A stretch of DNA of 35,123 bases from NCBI RefSeq assembly GCF_000421645.1, contig NZ_ATXK01000017.1:1-35123 (forward strand), in the 5' to 3' direction. A program made the translations under genes and the position numbers. The DNA is from Aurantimonas coralicida DSM 14790 (GTDB lineage Bacteria; Pseudomonadota; Alphaproteobacteria; Rhizobiales; Rhizobiaceae). A model generated the notes under the pieces. That model ran no database searches. It saw only the letters and a list, made by a program, of their open reading frames with translations, and was not told where the DNA came from. This document shows, one piece after another, positions 8,251 to 15,540 of the stretch (its first letter is position 1; each line of letters opens with the position of its first letter).

Positions 8251-8436
8251 TCACCGCACCATCACCTCTGCTCCCACATCAACGCGCTCGTAAAGGTCGC
8301 TGACGTGCTCGTTGAGCATCCGAATGCAGCCGTTCGAGACGGCCTTTCCGATCGATGATGGCTCGTTGGTGCCGTGGATCCGGTAGAGCGTGTCCCGGCC
8401 GTCCCAGTAGAGATAAGTGGCCTGCCGATCGGCAGC
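8251..8436 (-). pseudogene. L,D-transpeptidase (ErfK/YbiS type), catalytic C-terminus only
   Basis: The minus strand encodes ATYLYWDGRDTLYRIHGTNE then GKAVSNGCIRMLNEHVSDLY and ends AEVMVR. The HGT...S.G...SNGCIR arrangement, with the nucleophilic Cys, is the hallmark of the YkuD domain. Homology begins only at about 8436, right beside the IstA remnant, so roughly two thirds of the protein (signal peptide and N-terminal half of the domain) is missing. It is not the missing half of the gene at 4312-4982, since the catalytic motifs of the two subfamilies differ. Confidence 0.75.
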
Positions 8437-8490
8437 GCGAGCAACACACGACAGGGCGGGTATCTTCATTCCCCTAGGGTCGAGACTCGA

Positions 8491-9245
8491 TCAAACCCAG
8501 AAAGCGATGATGGTCACCAGGGCGACGGCGGACAGGAAGTTCGCGGCGAGCTTGTCGTAGCGGGTTGCGATGCGTCGAAAGTCCTTGAGGCGGCAGAAGG
8601 CAGCTTCGATCCGCCAGCGCTCGCGGTAGCGTCGTTTGTCGTAGACGACTGGGGGCTTCCGGCTCGATCTGCCTGGGATCACGGGCCTCCCGCCGACATT
8701 GCGAAGCCGCTGCCGCAGAGCATCAGCATCATAGCCCTTGTCAGCGGTGAACCAGCGCACCGGTCCCGCAGCATCCAGCAGATCATTTGCGGCACCCACG
8801 TCGCTGATATTGCCGGGTGTCAGCCGGAGGATCGCCGGGCGGCCGAGGCAGTCGGTGATGGCATGGATCTTTGTTGTCTGCCCACCTCGGGAAGGGCCGA
8901 TTGCCTGCGTCTTCGCCCCCCTTTTCCTCCATGAGCAGATCGGTGTGCTTTCACGTAGGTGGAGTCGATCGAGGCTGAGCGGCTCAGCACACCTGTTGCG
9001 ACCAGTGCCTCCAGAATGCTGGTCCAGATTCGCCGTCGGGACCAGCGGTTGAAGCGGTTATAGATCGTCGTTGCAGGTCCGTATTCGCTTGGGCAGTCCT
9101 GCCAACGGCTGCCGGTCTTGAGAACGTGCAGGATACCGCTGATGACCCGGCGATCATCTACGCGACGCGCCCCTGGCTGGTTCTTTGGCAGATGCGGCTC
9201 GATAGCGGCCCACGCCTCGTCGTTCAGCCAGAACAGTCGTGCCAT
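8491..9245 (-). CDS. IS5-family transposase made by -1 frameshifting
   Basis: The first frame (ATG 9245 to 8820) encodes the N-terminal domain, MARLFWLNDEAWAAIEPHLP, GILHVLKTGSRWQDCPSEYG and the first catalytic Asp in SASIDSTYVKAHRSAHGGKG. At AAAAGGGGGG (8925-8916) a -1 shift joins the second frame: GAKTQAIGPSRGGQTTKIHA, the second Asp in FTADKGYDADALRQRL, and RYRERWRIEAAFCRLKDFRR with the catalytic Glu, ending AFWV at 8491. The fused product would be 251 residues, the normal size. Because both frames are otherwise clean and the junction is a homopolymer slippery site, a programmed shift is more likely than damage. Confidence 0.78.
8916..8925 (-). other. Candidate -1 frameshift site AAAAGGGGGG
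   Basis: On the minus strand four A and six G sit exactly where the two IS5 transposase frames overlap. The zero frame reads AAA GGG GGG CGA; moving back one base gives the downstream frame GCG AAG ACG. IS427-group elements are known for such expression. Confidence 0.6.
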
Positions 9246-9473
9246 CCGATCCTCCCTTGGCTCCTTTGCGCACGAGGGAATCCGATTTGCTTCGAAGCTT
9301 CAACAGGCTGAATGGGTATCGACCCTAGCATTCCGCTCCGGCGAAGCCTTCCAGTTCAATTGGAGCGAGGACCATGCCTTGATCGGCGCTGATCGAACCA
9401 AGCTGCAGGCCGCTCATATAGCAGGCGGCCGCGTAGCGCCGGTAAAAAACCTCGTCGCCGCGGTTCACGCCTG

Positions 9474-10033
9474 ATGCTTACCGTGACGGACGAGGCGGCG
9501 TTCGAGCGTGCCCTGGCGCAGAACCCCGATCATCTGCCGGCGCGTTCTTCCTCGCCCTGAACCTGTCGCAGGAAGGGCGCCGTGACGAGGCCGCGACCGC
9601 CTGGACGCAGCTGGTGGAGATGAGCCCGCCCGACGCACCCTGGCTGGAAATCGCCAATGCGGCGATCGCCGATGCGCGCGGCGACGCGGCGCCGGCCGCC
9701 GGCACGGCGCCCCTGGCGCAGACGGCGCCGGCCCCTGGGCCAGACGAGGCCGATATCGCAGCGGCCGCCGAGATGGCGGCGGACGACCGCCGGGCGATGA
9801 TCGAGGGCATGGTGTCGCAGCTTGCGAGCCGGCTGGAAAGCAACCCCGACGATGTGGAAGGATGGAAGCGGCTGATCCGGTCCTATACCGTCCTCGGTGA
9901 CGACGAGGCCGCGGGAGCGGCCTATCGTACGGCGACCCAAACCTTCACCCCCGAATTCGCCGCCGGCCGGGAAATCGCCGCTTTCGGCGACGAGCTTGGG
10001 CTGACAGCCGAGGGAAAGACGCAGACACAATGA
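9474..10033 (+). pseudogene. ccmI: CcmI/CycH cytochrome c biogenesis protein, C-terminal part, frameshifted
   Basis: The plus strand encodes the C-terminal TPR region of CcmI (CycH): VTDEAAFERALAQNPDHLPA, then after a one-base deletion near 9541 RFFLALNLSQEGRRDEATAA, an Ala/Pro linker, and DNPDDVEGWKRLIRSY-like TPR sequence (SNPDDVEGWKRLIRSYTVLG). It ends four bases into ccmE (overlap ATGA at 10030). Intact CcmI is about 370 residues with two N-terminal membrane segments, which are absent here. The sequence left of 9474 is IS21 debris. CcmI presents apocytochrome c to the CcmF/H ligase. Without its membrane part this copy should not work. Confidence 0.8.
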
Positions 10034-10527
10034 CCCGCAAGAGCAAACGCCTCGCCTCGATCGCCACGATCCTCGTCGTCATCGGCGGCGCGGCGGCCCT
10101 CGTCCTGACGGCGCTGTCCGACAGCGTGGCCTATTTCCACTCGCCCAGCGACATCGTCGCCAAGGCGCCGGCGCAGAGCCAGCGCATCCGGCTCGGCGGT
10201 CTCGTGGAGGCCGGCTCGGTCGTGCGCGACGGCTCGCAGCATGTCAGCTTCAAGGTCACCGACTCGCTGGAGAGCGTCGAGGTCGCCTATACCGGGCTCC
10301 TGCCGGATTTGTTTCGCGAGGGCCAGGGCGTCGTCACCGAAGGCACGCTGGGCCCGGACCGCATCTTCATCGCCGACACGGTGCTGGCCAAGCATGACGA
10401 GACCTACATGCCGAAGGAGGTCGTCGGCGACCTGAAGGAGCGCGGGCTCTGGGAGGACGGCAAGGGCATGGTGAACAAGGACACGCCCGAGGCGGTGGTC
10501 ACGCAGACGTCGGGGGCCGGCTCGTGA
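10030..10527 (+). CDS. ccmE: Cytochrome c maturation haem chaperone CcmE
   Basis: A 165-residue CcmE (CycJ). Residues 1-28 are a short basic stretch and one membrane anchor (SIATILVVIGGAAALVLTAL), followed by SDSVAYFHSPSDI and the OB-fold domain in the periplasm. The covalent haem-binding His is H122 in VLAKHDETYMP, with Tyr126 as the expected axial ligand. CcmE carries haem from CcmC/D to the CcmF/H ligase. The gene overlaps ccmI by four bases (ATGA) and ccmF by four (GTGA), the classic tightly coupled order. It appears intact although its upstream partner is broken, so its original promoter may be gone. Confidence 0.95.
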   Translation: MTRKSKRLASIATILVVIGGAAALVLTALSDSVAYFHSPSDIVAKAPAQSQRIRLGGLVEAGSVVRDGSQHVSFKVTDSLESVEVAYTGLLPDLFREGQGVVTEGTLGPDRIFIADTVLAKHDETYMPKEVVGDLKERGLWEDGKGMVNKDTPEAVVTQTSGAGS

Positions 10528-12515
10528 TCGTCGAGATCGGCCATTACGCCCTGATCCTGGCGCTGTCCCTGTCGCTGGTGCAGTCGGTGCTGCCGGCGAT
10601 CGGCGCGCGCAGCGGCGACGCCCGGCTGATGGAAACCGGCACGATCACCGCGACCGGTGCCTTCGTTCTCCTGATGCTGTCCTTCTCGGCCCTGACGGCG
10701 GCCTATGTGACATCGGACTTTTCGGTCCTCAACGTCTTTCAGAATTCACACTCGCTGAAGCCGATGCTCTACAAGGTCACCGGCGTGTGGGGAAACCACG
10801 AGGGCTCGATGCTCCTGTGGGTCCTGATCCTCAGCCTGTTCGGCGCGCTGGTGGCGCTGTTCGGCCGCGACCTGCCGGCCAGCCTGAAGGCCAATGTGCT
10901 GGCGGTGCAGGCCTGGATCACCGCCTGCTTCCTGCTCTTCATCCTGACCACGTCGAACCCGTTCACCCGCGTCTTTCCGGCGCCGATGGAGGGGCAGGAC
11001 CTCAACCCGATCCTGCAGGACATCGGTCTCGCGATCCATCCGCCGCTCCTGTATCTCGGCTATGTCGGCTTCTCGATCGCCTTCTCCTTCGCCGTTGCCG
11101 CACTGATCGACGGACGCATCGACGCGGCCTGGGCCCGCTGGGTGCGGCCCTGGACGCTGACCGCCTGGGTGTTCCTGACCGCCGGCATCGCGATGGGCTC
11201 CTACTGGGCCTATTACGAGCTCGGCTGGGGCGGCTGGTGGTTCTGGGACCCGGTGGAGAACGCCTCCTTCATGCCGTGGCTGTCCGGCACCGCGCTGCTG
11301 CATTCGGCGCTGGTGATGGAAAAGCGCTCGGCCCTGAAGATCTGGACGATCCTTCTGGCAATCCTGACCTTCTCGCTGTCGCTGCTCGGCACCTTCCTAG
11401 TGCGCTCGGGCGTCCTGACCTCGGTCCATGCCTTCGCCACCGACCCGACCCGCGGCGTCTTCATCCTCGCCATTCTGTGCCTGTTCATCGGCGGATCGCT
11501 GGCGCTGTTCGCGCTGCGCGCCTCGTCGCTGGAGGCGGGCGGCCTGTTCGCGCCGATCAGCCGCGAGGGGGCACTGGTCGTCAACAATCTGTTCCTGACG
11601 ACGGCCACCGCGACGGTGCTTGTCGGCACGCTCTATCCGCTGGTGCTGGAAGTCCTAGGCGGTGCCAAGATCTCGGTCGGCGAGCCGTTCTTCAACCTCA
11701 CCTTCGGCCCGCTGATGGTGCCGCTGCTGTTCGCCGTGCCGTTCGGCCCGTTGCTGGCCTGGAAGCGGGGCGACCTGCTGGCCGCGGCGCAGCGGCTGTA
11801 TTTCGCCATCGGCGCGGCGATGCTGACCATCCTGATTGCGGTGGCGCTGACCTCCGGCACGCGCATCCTGGCGGCGCTCGGCTTCGGCCTTGCGGTGTGG
11901 CTGATGGCCGGCGCCCTGACCGATCTGTTCGTACGTGCGAATTTCGCCAAGGTCGGCTGGCGCACGGGACTTGCCCGGATGCGCGGCCTGCCGCGCTCGG
12001 CCTTCGGCACGGTGCTGGCGCATTTCGGCCTCGGCGTGACAGTGCTCGGCGTGATCACCGCCTCGGCCTTCCAGACCGAGACCGTGACGGCGATGCGGGC
12101 CGGGCAGACCGTGAATGCGGGCGGCTACGAGGTGCGCTACGAGGGCGCCCAGCAGCGGCAGGGGCCCAATTACGAGGAGCAGGTGGGTACCTTCACGCTG
12201 CGCCGCGACGGTCTCGATGCCGGCACGATCGAAAGCGCCAAGCGCTTCTATCCGGCACGGCAGATGCCGACGACCGAGGCCGGTATCCACACGCGCTGGT
12301 TCTCGCAGCTCTACATCTCGCTGGGCGATCCCTCACCGGACGGTGCGTCGATCGTGGTGCGCGTCTGGTGGAAGCCGCTGATCACGCTGATCTGGATCGG
12401 CGCGATCTTCATGGCGGTAGGCGGCACGGTGTCGCTGTTCGACCGGCGCCTGCGGGTCGGTGCGCCGGCGCGCAGCCAACCCAAGCGGAAGATCGTTGCG
12501 AGAACAAGCGCATAG
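10524..12515 (+). CDS. ccmF: Haem lyase subunit CcmF
   Basis: A 663-residue polytopic CcmF (CycK), starting at GTG 10524 inside the end of ccmE. It has the early helix motif KVTGVWGNHEGSMLLWVLIL and the haem-handling WWD domain WGGWWFWDPVENASFMPW (about residues 235-252) facing the periplasm. About 14-15 membrane segments follow the usual pattern and a soluble region lies before the last helix. CcmF with CcmH and CcmI attaches haem to CxxCH apocytochromes. Normal length and no frame damage. In rhizobia ccmH (cycL) follows directly; here it is absent, and 95 bases later an IS630 remnant begins. Confidence 0.95.
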   Translation: MIVEIGHYALILALSLSLVQSVLPAIGARSGDARLMETGTITATGAFVLLMLSFSALTAAYVTSDFSVLNVFQNSHSLKPMLYKVTGVWGNHEGSMLLWVLILSLFGALVALFGRDLPASLKANVLAVQAWITACFLLFILTTSNPFTRVFPAPMEGQDLNPILQDIGLAIHPPLLYLGYVGFSIAFSFAVAALIDGRIDAAWARWVRPWTLTAWVFLTAGIAMGSYWAYYELGWGGWWFWDPVENASFMPWLSGTALLHSALVMEKRSALKIWTILLAILTFSLSLLGTFLVRSGVLTSVHAFATDPTRGVFILAILCLFIGGSLALFALRASSLEAGGLFAPISREGALVVNNLFLTTATATVLVGTLYPLVLEVLGGAKISVGEPFFNLTFGPLMVPLLFAVPFGPLLAWKRGDLLAAAQRLYFAIGAAMLTILIAVALTSGTRILAALGFGLAVWLMAGALTDLFVRANFAKVGWRTGLARMRGLPRSAFGTVLAHFGLGVTVLGVITASAFQTETVTAMRAGQTVNAGGYEVRYEGAQQRQGPNYEEQVGTFTLRRDGLDAGTIESAKRFYPARQMPTTEAGIHTRWFSQLYISLGDPSPDGASIVVRVWWKPLITLIWIGAIFMAVGGTVSLFDRRLRVGAPARSQPKRKIVARTSA

Positions 12516-12610
12516 GGCGTTTTTCCGACATTTCCCAGTGCTGGCCCGTGCGGCCAGTATCAAAATCGGTCCTAAAAGGTCCAAATGGCAGTACGCCATT
12601 CCGGGCGCTA

Positions 12611-13222
12611 GAGCGGTTCATGTTTTGACGGAAGCGTATCCGGCATTGGCGAAGTAGTTTGCGCATTCGCCGGGCTGGATGGTTTCGACGAGGGCGCCGA
12701 GATGGCGCCAGGTATCCTCGATGCTGCGCTTCTCGGCCATGCGCATCCAGTGCTTGATCTTGGCGAAGGCCTGCTCGATGGGATTGAGGTCGGGCGAGTA
12801 GGCCGGCAGGTAGCGCAGGCTTGCACCGGCCGACCGGATCAGCTGCCGGATGGCAGCCGATTTGTGACTGCCGAGATTGTCCATGACGACGATGTCGCCG
12901 GGCTTGAGGACCGGCGGCAGGACCTGCTCGACATAGGCCCGGAAGCAAATGCCGTTGATCGGTCCGTCGAAGACGCAAGGGGCGGCAAGGCGGTCGCAGC
13001 GCAGGGCGCCGACAAAGGTCAGAGTTCGCCAGTGGCCATGTGGCGCAAAACCACGCAGGCGCTAGCCCTTCGGGCTCCAGCCGCGCAACGGCGCCATGTT
13101 GGTCTTGATCCAGGTCTCATCAATGAAGACCAGCCGCTGTGGATCGATCCGGGCCTGCCCCGATCGCCAGCGCCGCCGTCTGCGGGCGATGTCGACGCGT
13201 GCCTGCTCCAGGGCGTGAACAG
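12611..13222 (-). pseudogene. IS630-family transposase remnant
   Basis: The minus strand encodes the DDE domain of an IS630 transposase: RLVFIDETWIKTNMAPLRGW (first Asp), SPKG[20 protein letters not shown], [20 protein letters not shown] (second Asp) and [20 protein letters not shown] (final Glu). A TAG near 13060 interrupts the frame where relatives have Lys or Glu. The N-terminus is cut at about 13222 by the IS110 element. The 3' end of the element is probably at 12611, after the TA at 12609-12610, with GAGCGGTTCATG as its terminal sequence. Inactive. Confidence 0.78.
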
Positions 13223-13231
13223 TTTATGGAA

Positions 13232-13294
13232 TGGCTCGCCCCTTTCCCTCGGCGCATGATTGCGTCGTCGATGAGGATGGCAGGGAGGCGAGCC
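13232..13294 (+). repeat. Inverted repeat in the IS110 left flank
   Basis: GGCTCGCC lies at about 13233-13240 and GGCGAGCC just before the transposase ATG at 13296, giving a stem-loop that spans nearly the whole left noncoding flank. It could be part of a guide (bridge) RNA, or could mask the start region of the transposase mRNA. Confidence 0.4.
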
Positions 13295-13295
13295 G

Positions 13296-14339
13296 ATGAA
13301 TAAGATCAGGGTTCTTGGTATCGATCTTGGAAAGGACGTTTGCAGCGTTGTTGGCCTTGATGAGGCTGGGAAAGTGGTGCTGAGGCGCCGAATGCGTCGG
13401 GACAGCGTATCGAAGCTGGCGGCGGGCATGCCGGCCTGCGTGATGGCAATGGAAGCCTGTTGCGGCGCCCACCATCTGGGCCGCCAGCTTTGCGAGCAGG
13501 GCCACGATGTCCGGTTGATGTCGCCCGAATATGTCCGGCCCTACGTGAAAGCGCAGAAGAACGACGATCGGGATGCCGAGGCGATCGCGGAAGCCGCGAC
13601 CCGTCCCACGATGCGCTTCGTTGATCTGAAGAGCGACGAGCAGCTCGACATGCAGAGCCTGCACCGGGCTCGGGATCGGCTTGTTGGGGAGCGCACGGCT
13701 CTGATCAACCAGCTTCGGGCGATCTTGCTCGAGCGGGGGATCGTGATCGCCAAGGGGCGGCGCAAGCTTCAACTTCGGCTGGAACAGCTTCTCGCCGAAG
13801 AGACGGCGATCGGCCGTCGGATGAGGGTGCTGATCGAGGATATGCGGGACGAATGGCGCGCCCTCGACAACCGGATCGGGGCCCTCGATGCGGAATTCGC
13901 GGACCTCGCCCGCACGGATGCATCGATGAGGCTGCTGTCGACGATACCGGGGATCGGCCCATTGAATGCGACCGCCTTCGTCGCTTCGATCGGAAAGGCC
14001 GAGACGTTTGTCCGTGGCCGTGACCTCGCGGCCTGGCTCGGTCTCGTCCCTCGACAGATGACGCCCGGGGGCAAGCCGCGACTTCTGGGGATCACCAAAC
14101 GCGGCAACGGCTATCTCCGGCGAATGCTGATCCATGGAGCGCGAGCGGCGCTGCCATCTCTGGCCAAGGGGAAGACGCCGATGGGCGAGTGGCTGCGTGG
14201 ATTGCTGTCGCGAGCGCACATGAACACAGCCGTCGTCGCGCTGGCGGCGAAGATGGCCAGGATCATCTGGGCGGTGCTGAGAAGCGGCCGCCCCTTCGAG
14301 ATGGCTGCGTCGCCGTCAGCCGGATGTGTCAGTTCGTAG
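13296..14339 (+). CDS. IS110-family transposase (DEDD recombinase)
   Basis: A 347-residue protein with the two IS110 domains. N-terminal DEDD RuvC-like domain: VLGIDLGKDVCSVVGLDEAG (first Asp), MAMEACCGAHHLGRQL (Glu), and YVKAQKNDDRDAEAIAEAAT (the Asp pair). A long helical linker follows, and then the C-terminal transposase_20 domain with LLSTIPGIGPLNATAFVASI, RDLAAWLGLVPRQ and ITKRGNGYLRRMLIHGARAA, including the region of the catalytic Ser. Length is normal and the frame undamaged, so it may be active. IS110 enzymes are guided by a structured RNA from the element's noncoding flank. Confidence 0.88.
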   Translation: MNKIRVLGIDLGKDVCSVVGLDEAGKVVLRRRMRRDSVSKLAAGMPACVMAMEACCGAHHLGRQLCEQGHDVRLMSPEYVRPYVKAQKNDDRDAEAIAEAATRPTMRFVDLKSDEQLDMQSLHRARDRLVGERTALINQLRAILLERGIVIAKGRRKLQLRLEQLLAEETAIGRRMRVLIEDMRDEWRALDNRIGALDAEFADLARTDASMRLLSTIPGIGPLNATAFVASIGKAETFVRGRDLAAWLGLVPRQMTPGGKPRLLGITKRGNGYLRRMLIHGARAALPSLAKGKTPMGEWLRGLLSRAHMNTAVVALAAKMARIIWAVLRSGRPFEMAASPSAGCVSS

Positions 14340-14427
14340 CGGCGTCGCGACATCAAGGCCTCCTCGTTCGGACCCTTGAATCAGTCGCGTTATCCGTTGC
14401 CAACCAGATTTATGAGTTTACGGCCTA

Positions 14428-14906
14428 GCGAGGTGCCGCTGGAGGCGACCATCGGCGAAGCGGCGATCATCGACATTTCCGACGTTGCGCCTAACGAGGA
14501 GATCACCGCCGAGCGGCTGGCCGAGCGCGGCGGTGATGTGCGGCCGGGCGACATCGTCCTCATCAAAACGCGATGGGACGAGAAGCACAGCCTCGACACT
14601 CCCGAGTTCTGGACAGAATCGCCCTATCTATCGCGCGGGGCGTGCGAGTGGCTCCTGTCCACCGGGCTAAAGGCAATGTCGCCCGACTTCCCGCAGGACT
14701 ACCCGATCCACGGCCTGCTGAAGGGCGAGGTAGCCCCGATCGAAGACTTCGTCAGCCACGACGTGCTTTTGCGCAACGGGGTAATCCTCATCGAATATGT
14801 CGATAATTTCGGCGCCCTCACGGGCGATCGCACCTTCATCTATGCCCTGCCGCTGTGCCTTCCCGACTCGGACGGCAGCCCCGCCCGGGTGATCGCCGTC
14901 GTCTGA
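14428..14906 (+). pseudogene. Cyclase-family (kynurenine formamidase-like) hydrolase, C-terminal part
   Basis: The frame encodes VPLEATIGEAAIIDISDVAP, then VRPGDIVLIKTRWDEKHSLD, GLKAMSPDFPQDYPIH and a C-terminus GDRTFIYALPLCLPDSDGSP. This matches the second half of the PF04199 cyclase family, metal-dependent hydrolases acting on amides or lactone-like rings. The metal-binding HxGTHxDxxxH motif of the N-terminal half is missing, removed at the IS110 junction near 14425. What is left is in frame to TGA. The substrate cannot be told. It may have belonged to the neighbouring catabolic region. Confidence 0.65.
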
Positions 14907-14927
14907 GGCCCGTACCCATGGCCGGTA

Positions 14928-15026
14928 AAGTATGATCGCCAGCTATCGACGGAGATGAAGCGGCTGAATTGGCTCCAGGATGAGAGCGTGAAGCTGATCA
15001 AAGGCGCTCGGAACGGTCGCCGTTGA
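14928..15026 (+). pseudogene. Possible IS3-family OrfA fragment
   Basis: A 32-codon frame reads KYDRQLSTEMKRLNWLQDES then VKLIKGARNGRR and stop. It resembles the KYGG...SEMKRLK.LEDEN.KLK leucine-zipper segment of IS3 OrfA proteins. It is too short for certainty. Confidence 0.35.
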
Positions 15027-15470
15027 CCTTCTGGATTAAATCACCGCGGAATTTCAATTACATACGTGTTCGCAGTTTTATTCTGACCGGCGCACCATTC
15101 TTTCATGACATCGCGAGAATGCCCGAATGTCCGCTTTTGCGGATGATGGCGTTTGCGCATGCCCGATCTGGCATGCCTGTTCCCGCGTGCAGTTCTTCAG
15201 GACACCGCTAGATACCAGCACGACGTTCGAGGCTCCCCCTTCGAATGCCATGACGCGATGAACAACGCGTTCTGCCGCATGCTGGGCTCCGCTTGCGGCC
15301 GGGCGGCGAATCCGAGCTTCCGTTCATACCGTTCGACGCCGCGCGAGCATCAGGAACGCAACGGCTCCGTGCCACTGCATTCCCACAGCGGCGGCGCTGG
15401 CCCTTCGAGTGGCACCGCTCCCGACCCCCGCAATGCCCTCGTTCGCTCCGCCGGCGCGATTTACCGCTCC
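15027..15470. other. Gap without a recognisable gene
   Basis: About 440 bases between the IS3-like fragment and the operator of the catabolic operon. Open frames exist on both strands but none has a recognisable domain, a good ribosome binding site or a convincing start. The first part (15030-15110) is visibly less GC-rich than its surroundings. I see no RNA gene here. Confidence 0.5.
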
Positions 15471-15493
15471 GATTGTCAACAATCACTTTGACA
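15471..15493 (+). promoter_or_regulatory. Candidate GntR operator with -35 box, dehydratase operon
   Basis: GATTGTCAACAAT (15471-15483) contains the 12-bp dyad ATTGT-CA-ACAAT. Four bases later is a perfect -35 box TTGACA (15488-15493), with TATGCA at 15510-15515 as a possible -10 (16-base spacing). FCD-type GntR regulators bind dyads of the TTGTNNACAA kind. The same module occurs ahead of tctC on the other strand. Confidence 0.6.
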
Positions 15494-15540
15494 ATTTGCC
15501 ATGGGCGTTTATGCAAGGGGTGACCAAACGGGAGATGACC

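Larger units (their letters stand above)
8478..9324 (-). mobile_element. IS5-family element (IS427-like group), apparently complete
   Basis: An 847-bp element with imperfect terminal inverted repeats: GGTCGAGACTCGATCA at the left end and, read inward from the right, GGTCGATACCCATTCA. It is flanked by a direct CTAG duplication at 8474-8477 and 9325-9328. Size, ends and target fit the IS427 group of IS5. It carries one transposase gene in two overlapping frames on the minus strand. With both ends, target duplication and undamaged frames, it is the youngest-looking insertion in the accessory zone and may be active. Confidence 0.8.
8436..9420 (+). pseudogene. IS21 IstA transposase fragment, split by an IS5 element
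   Basis: Left of the IS5 insertion (to 8477) the plus strand reads GIFIPL. Right of it (from 9325) it reads LAFRSGEAFQFNWSEDHALI and then RTKLQAAH. Removing the IS and one CTAG copy gives a continuous frame, AGIFIPLAFRSGEAFQFNW, which is the start of the IstA rve/DDE domain (FRSGEAFQFDWSED in the family). Homology fades at about 9417. So this was already an istA fragment, or became one later, and the IS5 entered it. Confidence 0.7.
13223..14420 (+). mobile_element. IS110-family element
   Basis: An approximately 1.2-kb element containing one intact transposase gene with about 70-80 noncoding bases at each side. The left limit is where IS630 coding homology stops (13222). The right limit is just before the cyclase homology resumes (about 14428). 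TTTATG occurs at both candidate edges (13223-13228 and 14409-14414). As usual for IS110 there are no clear terminal inverted repeats, so the exact ends are uncertain. The two flanks belong to unrelated genes, so a rearrangement accompanied or followed insertion. Confidence 0.6.

Noticed and set aside
4312-8436. The two L,D-transpeptidase pieces as halves of one split gene
   Set aside because: The N-terminal piece is of the YcbB-like subfamily, while the C-terminal piece has the HGT...SNGCIR pattern of the ErfK/YbiS subfamily.
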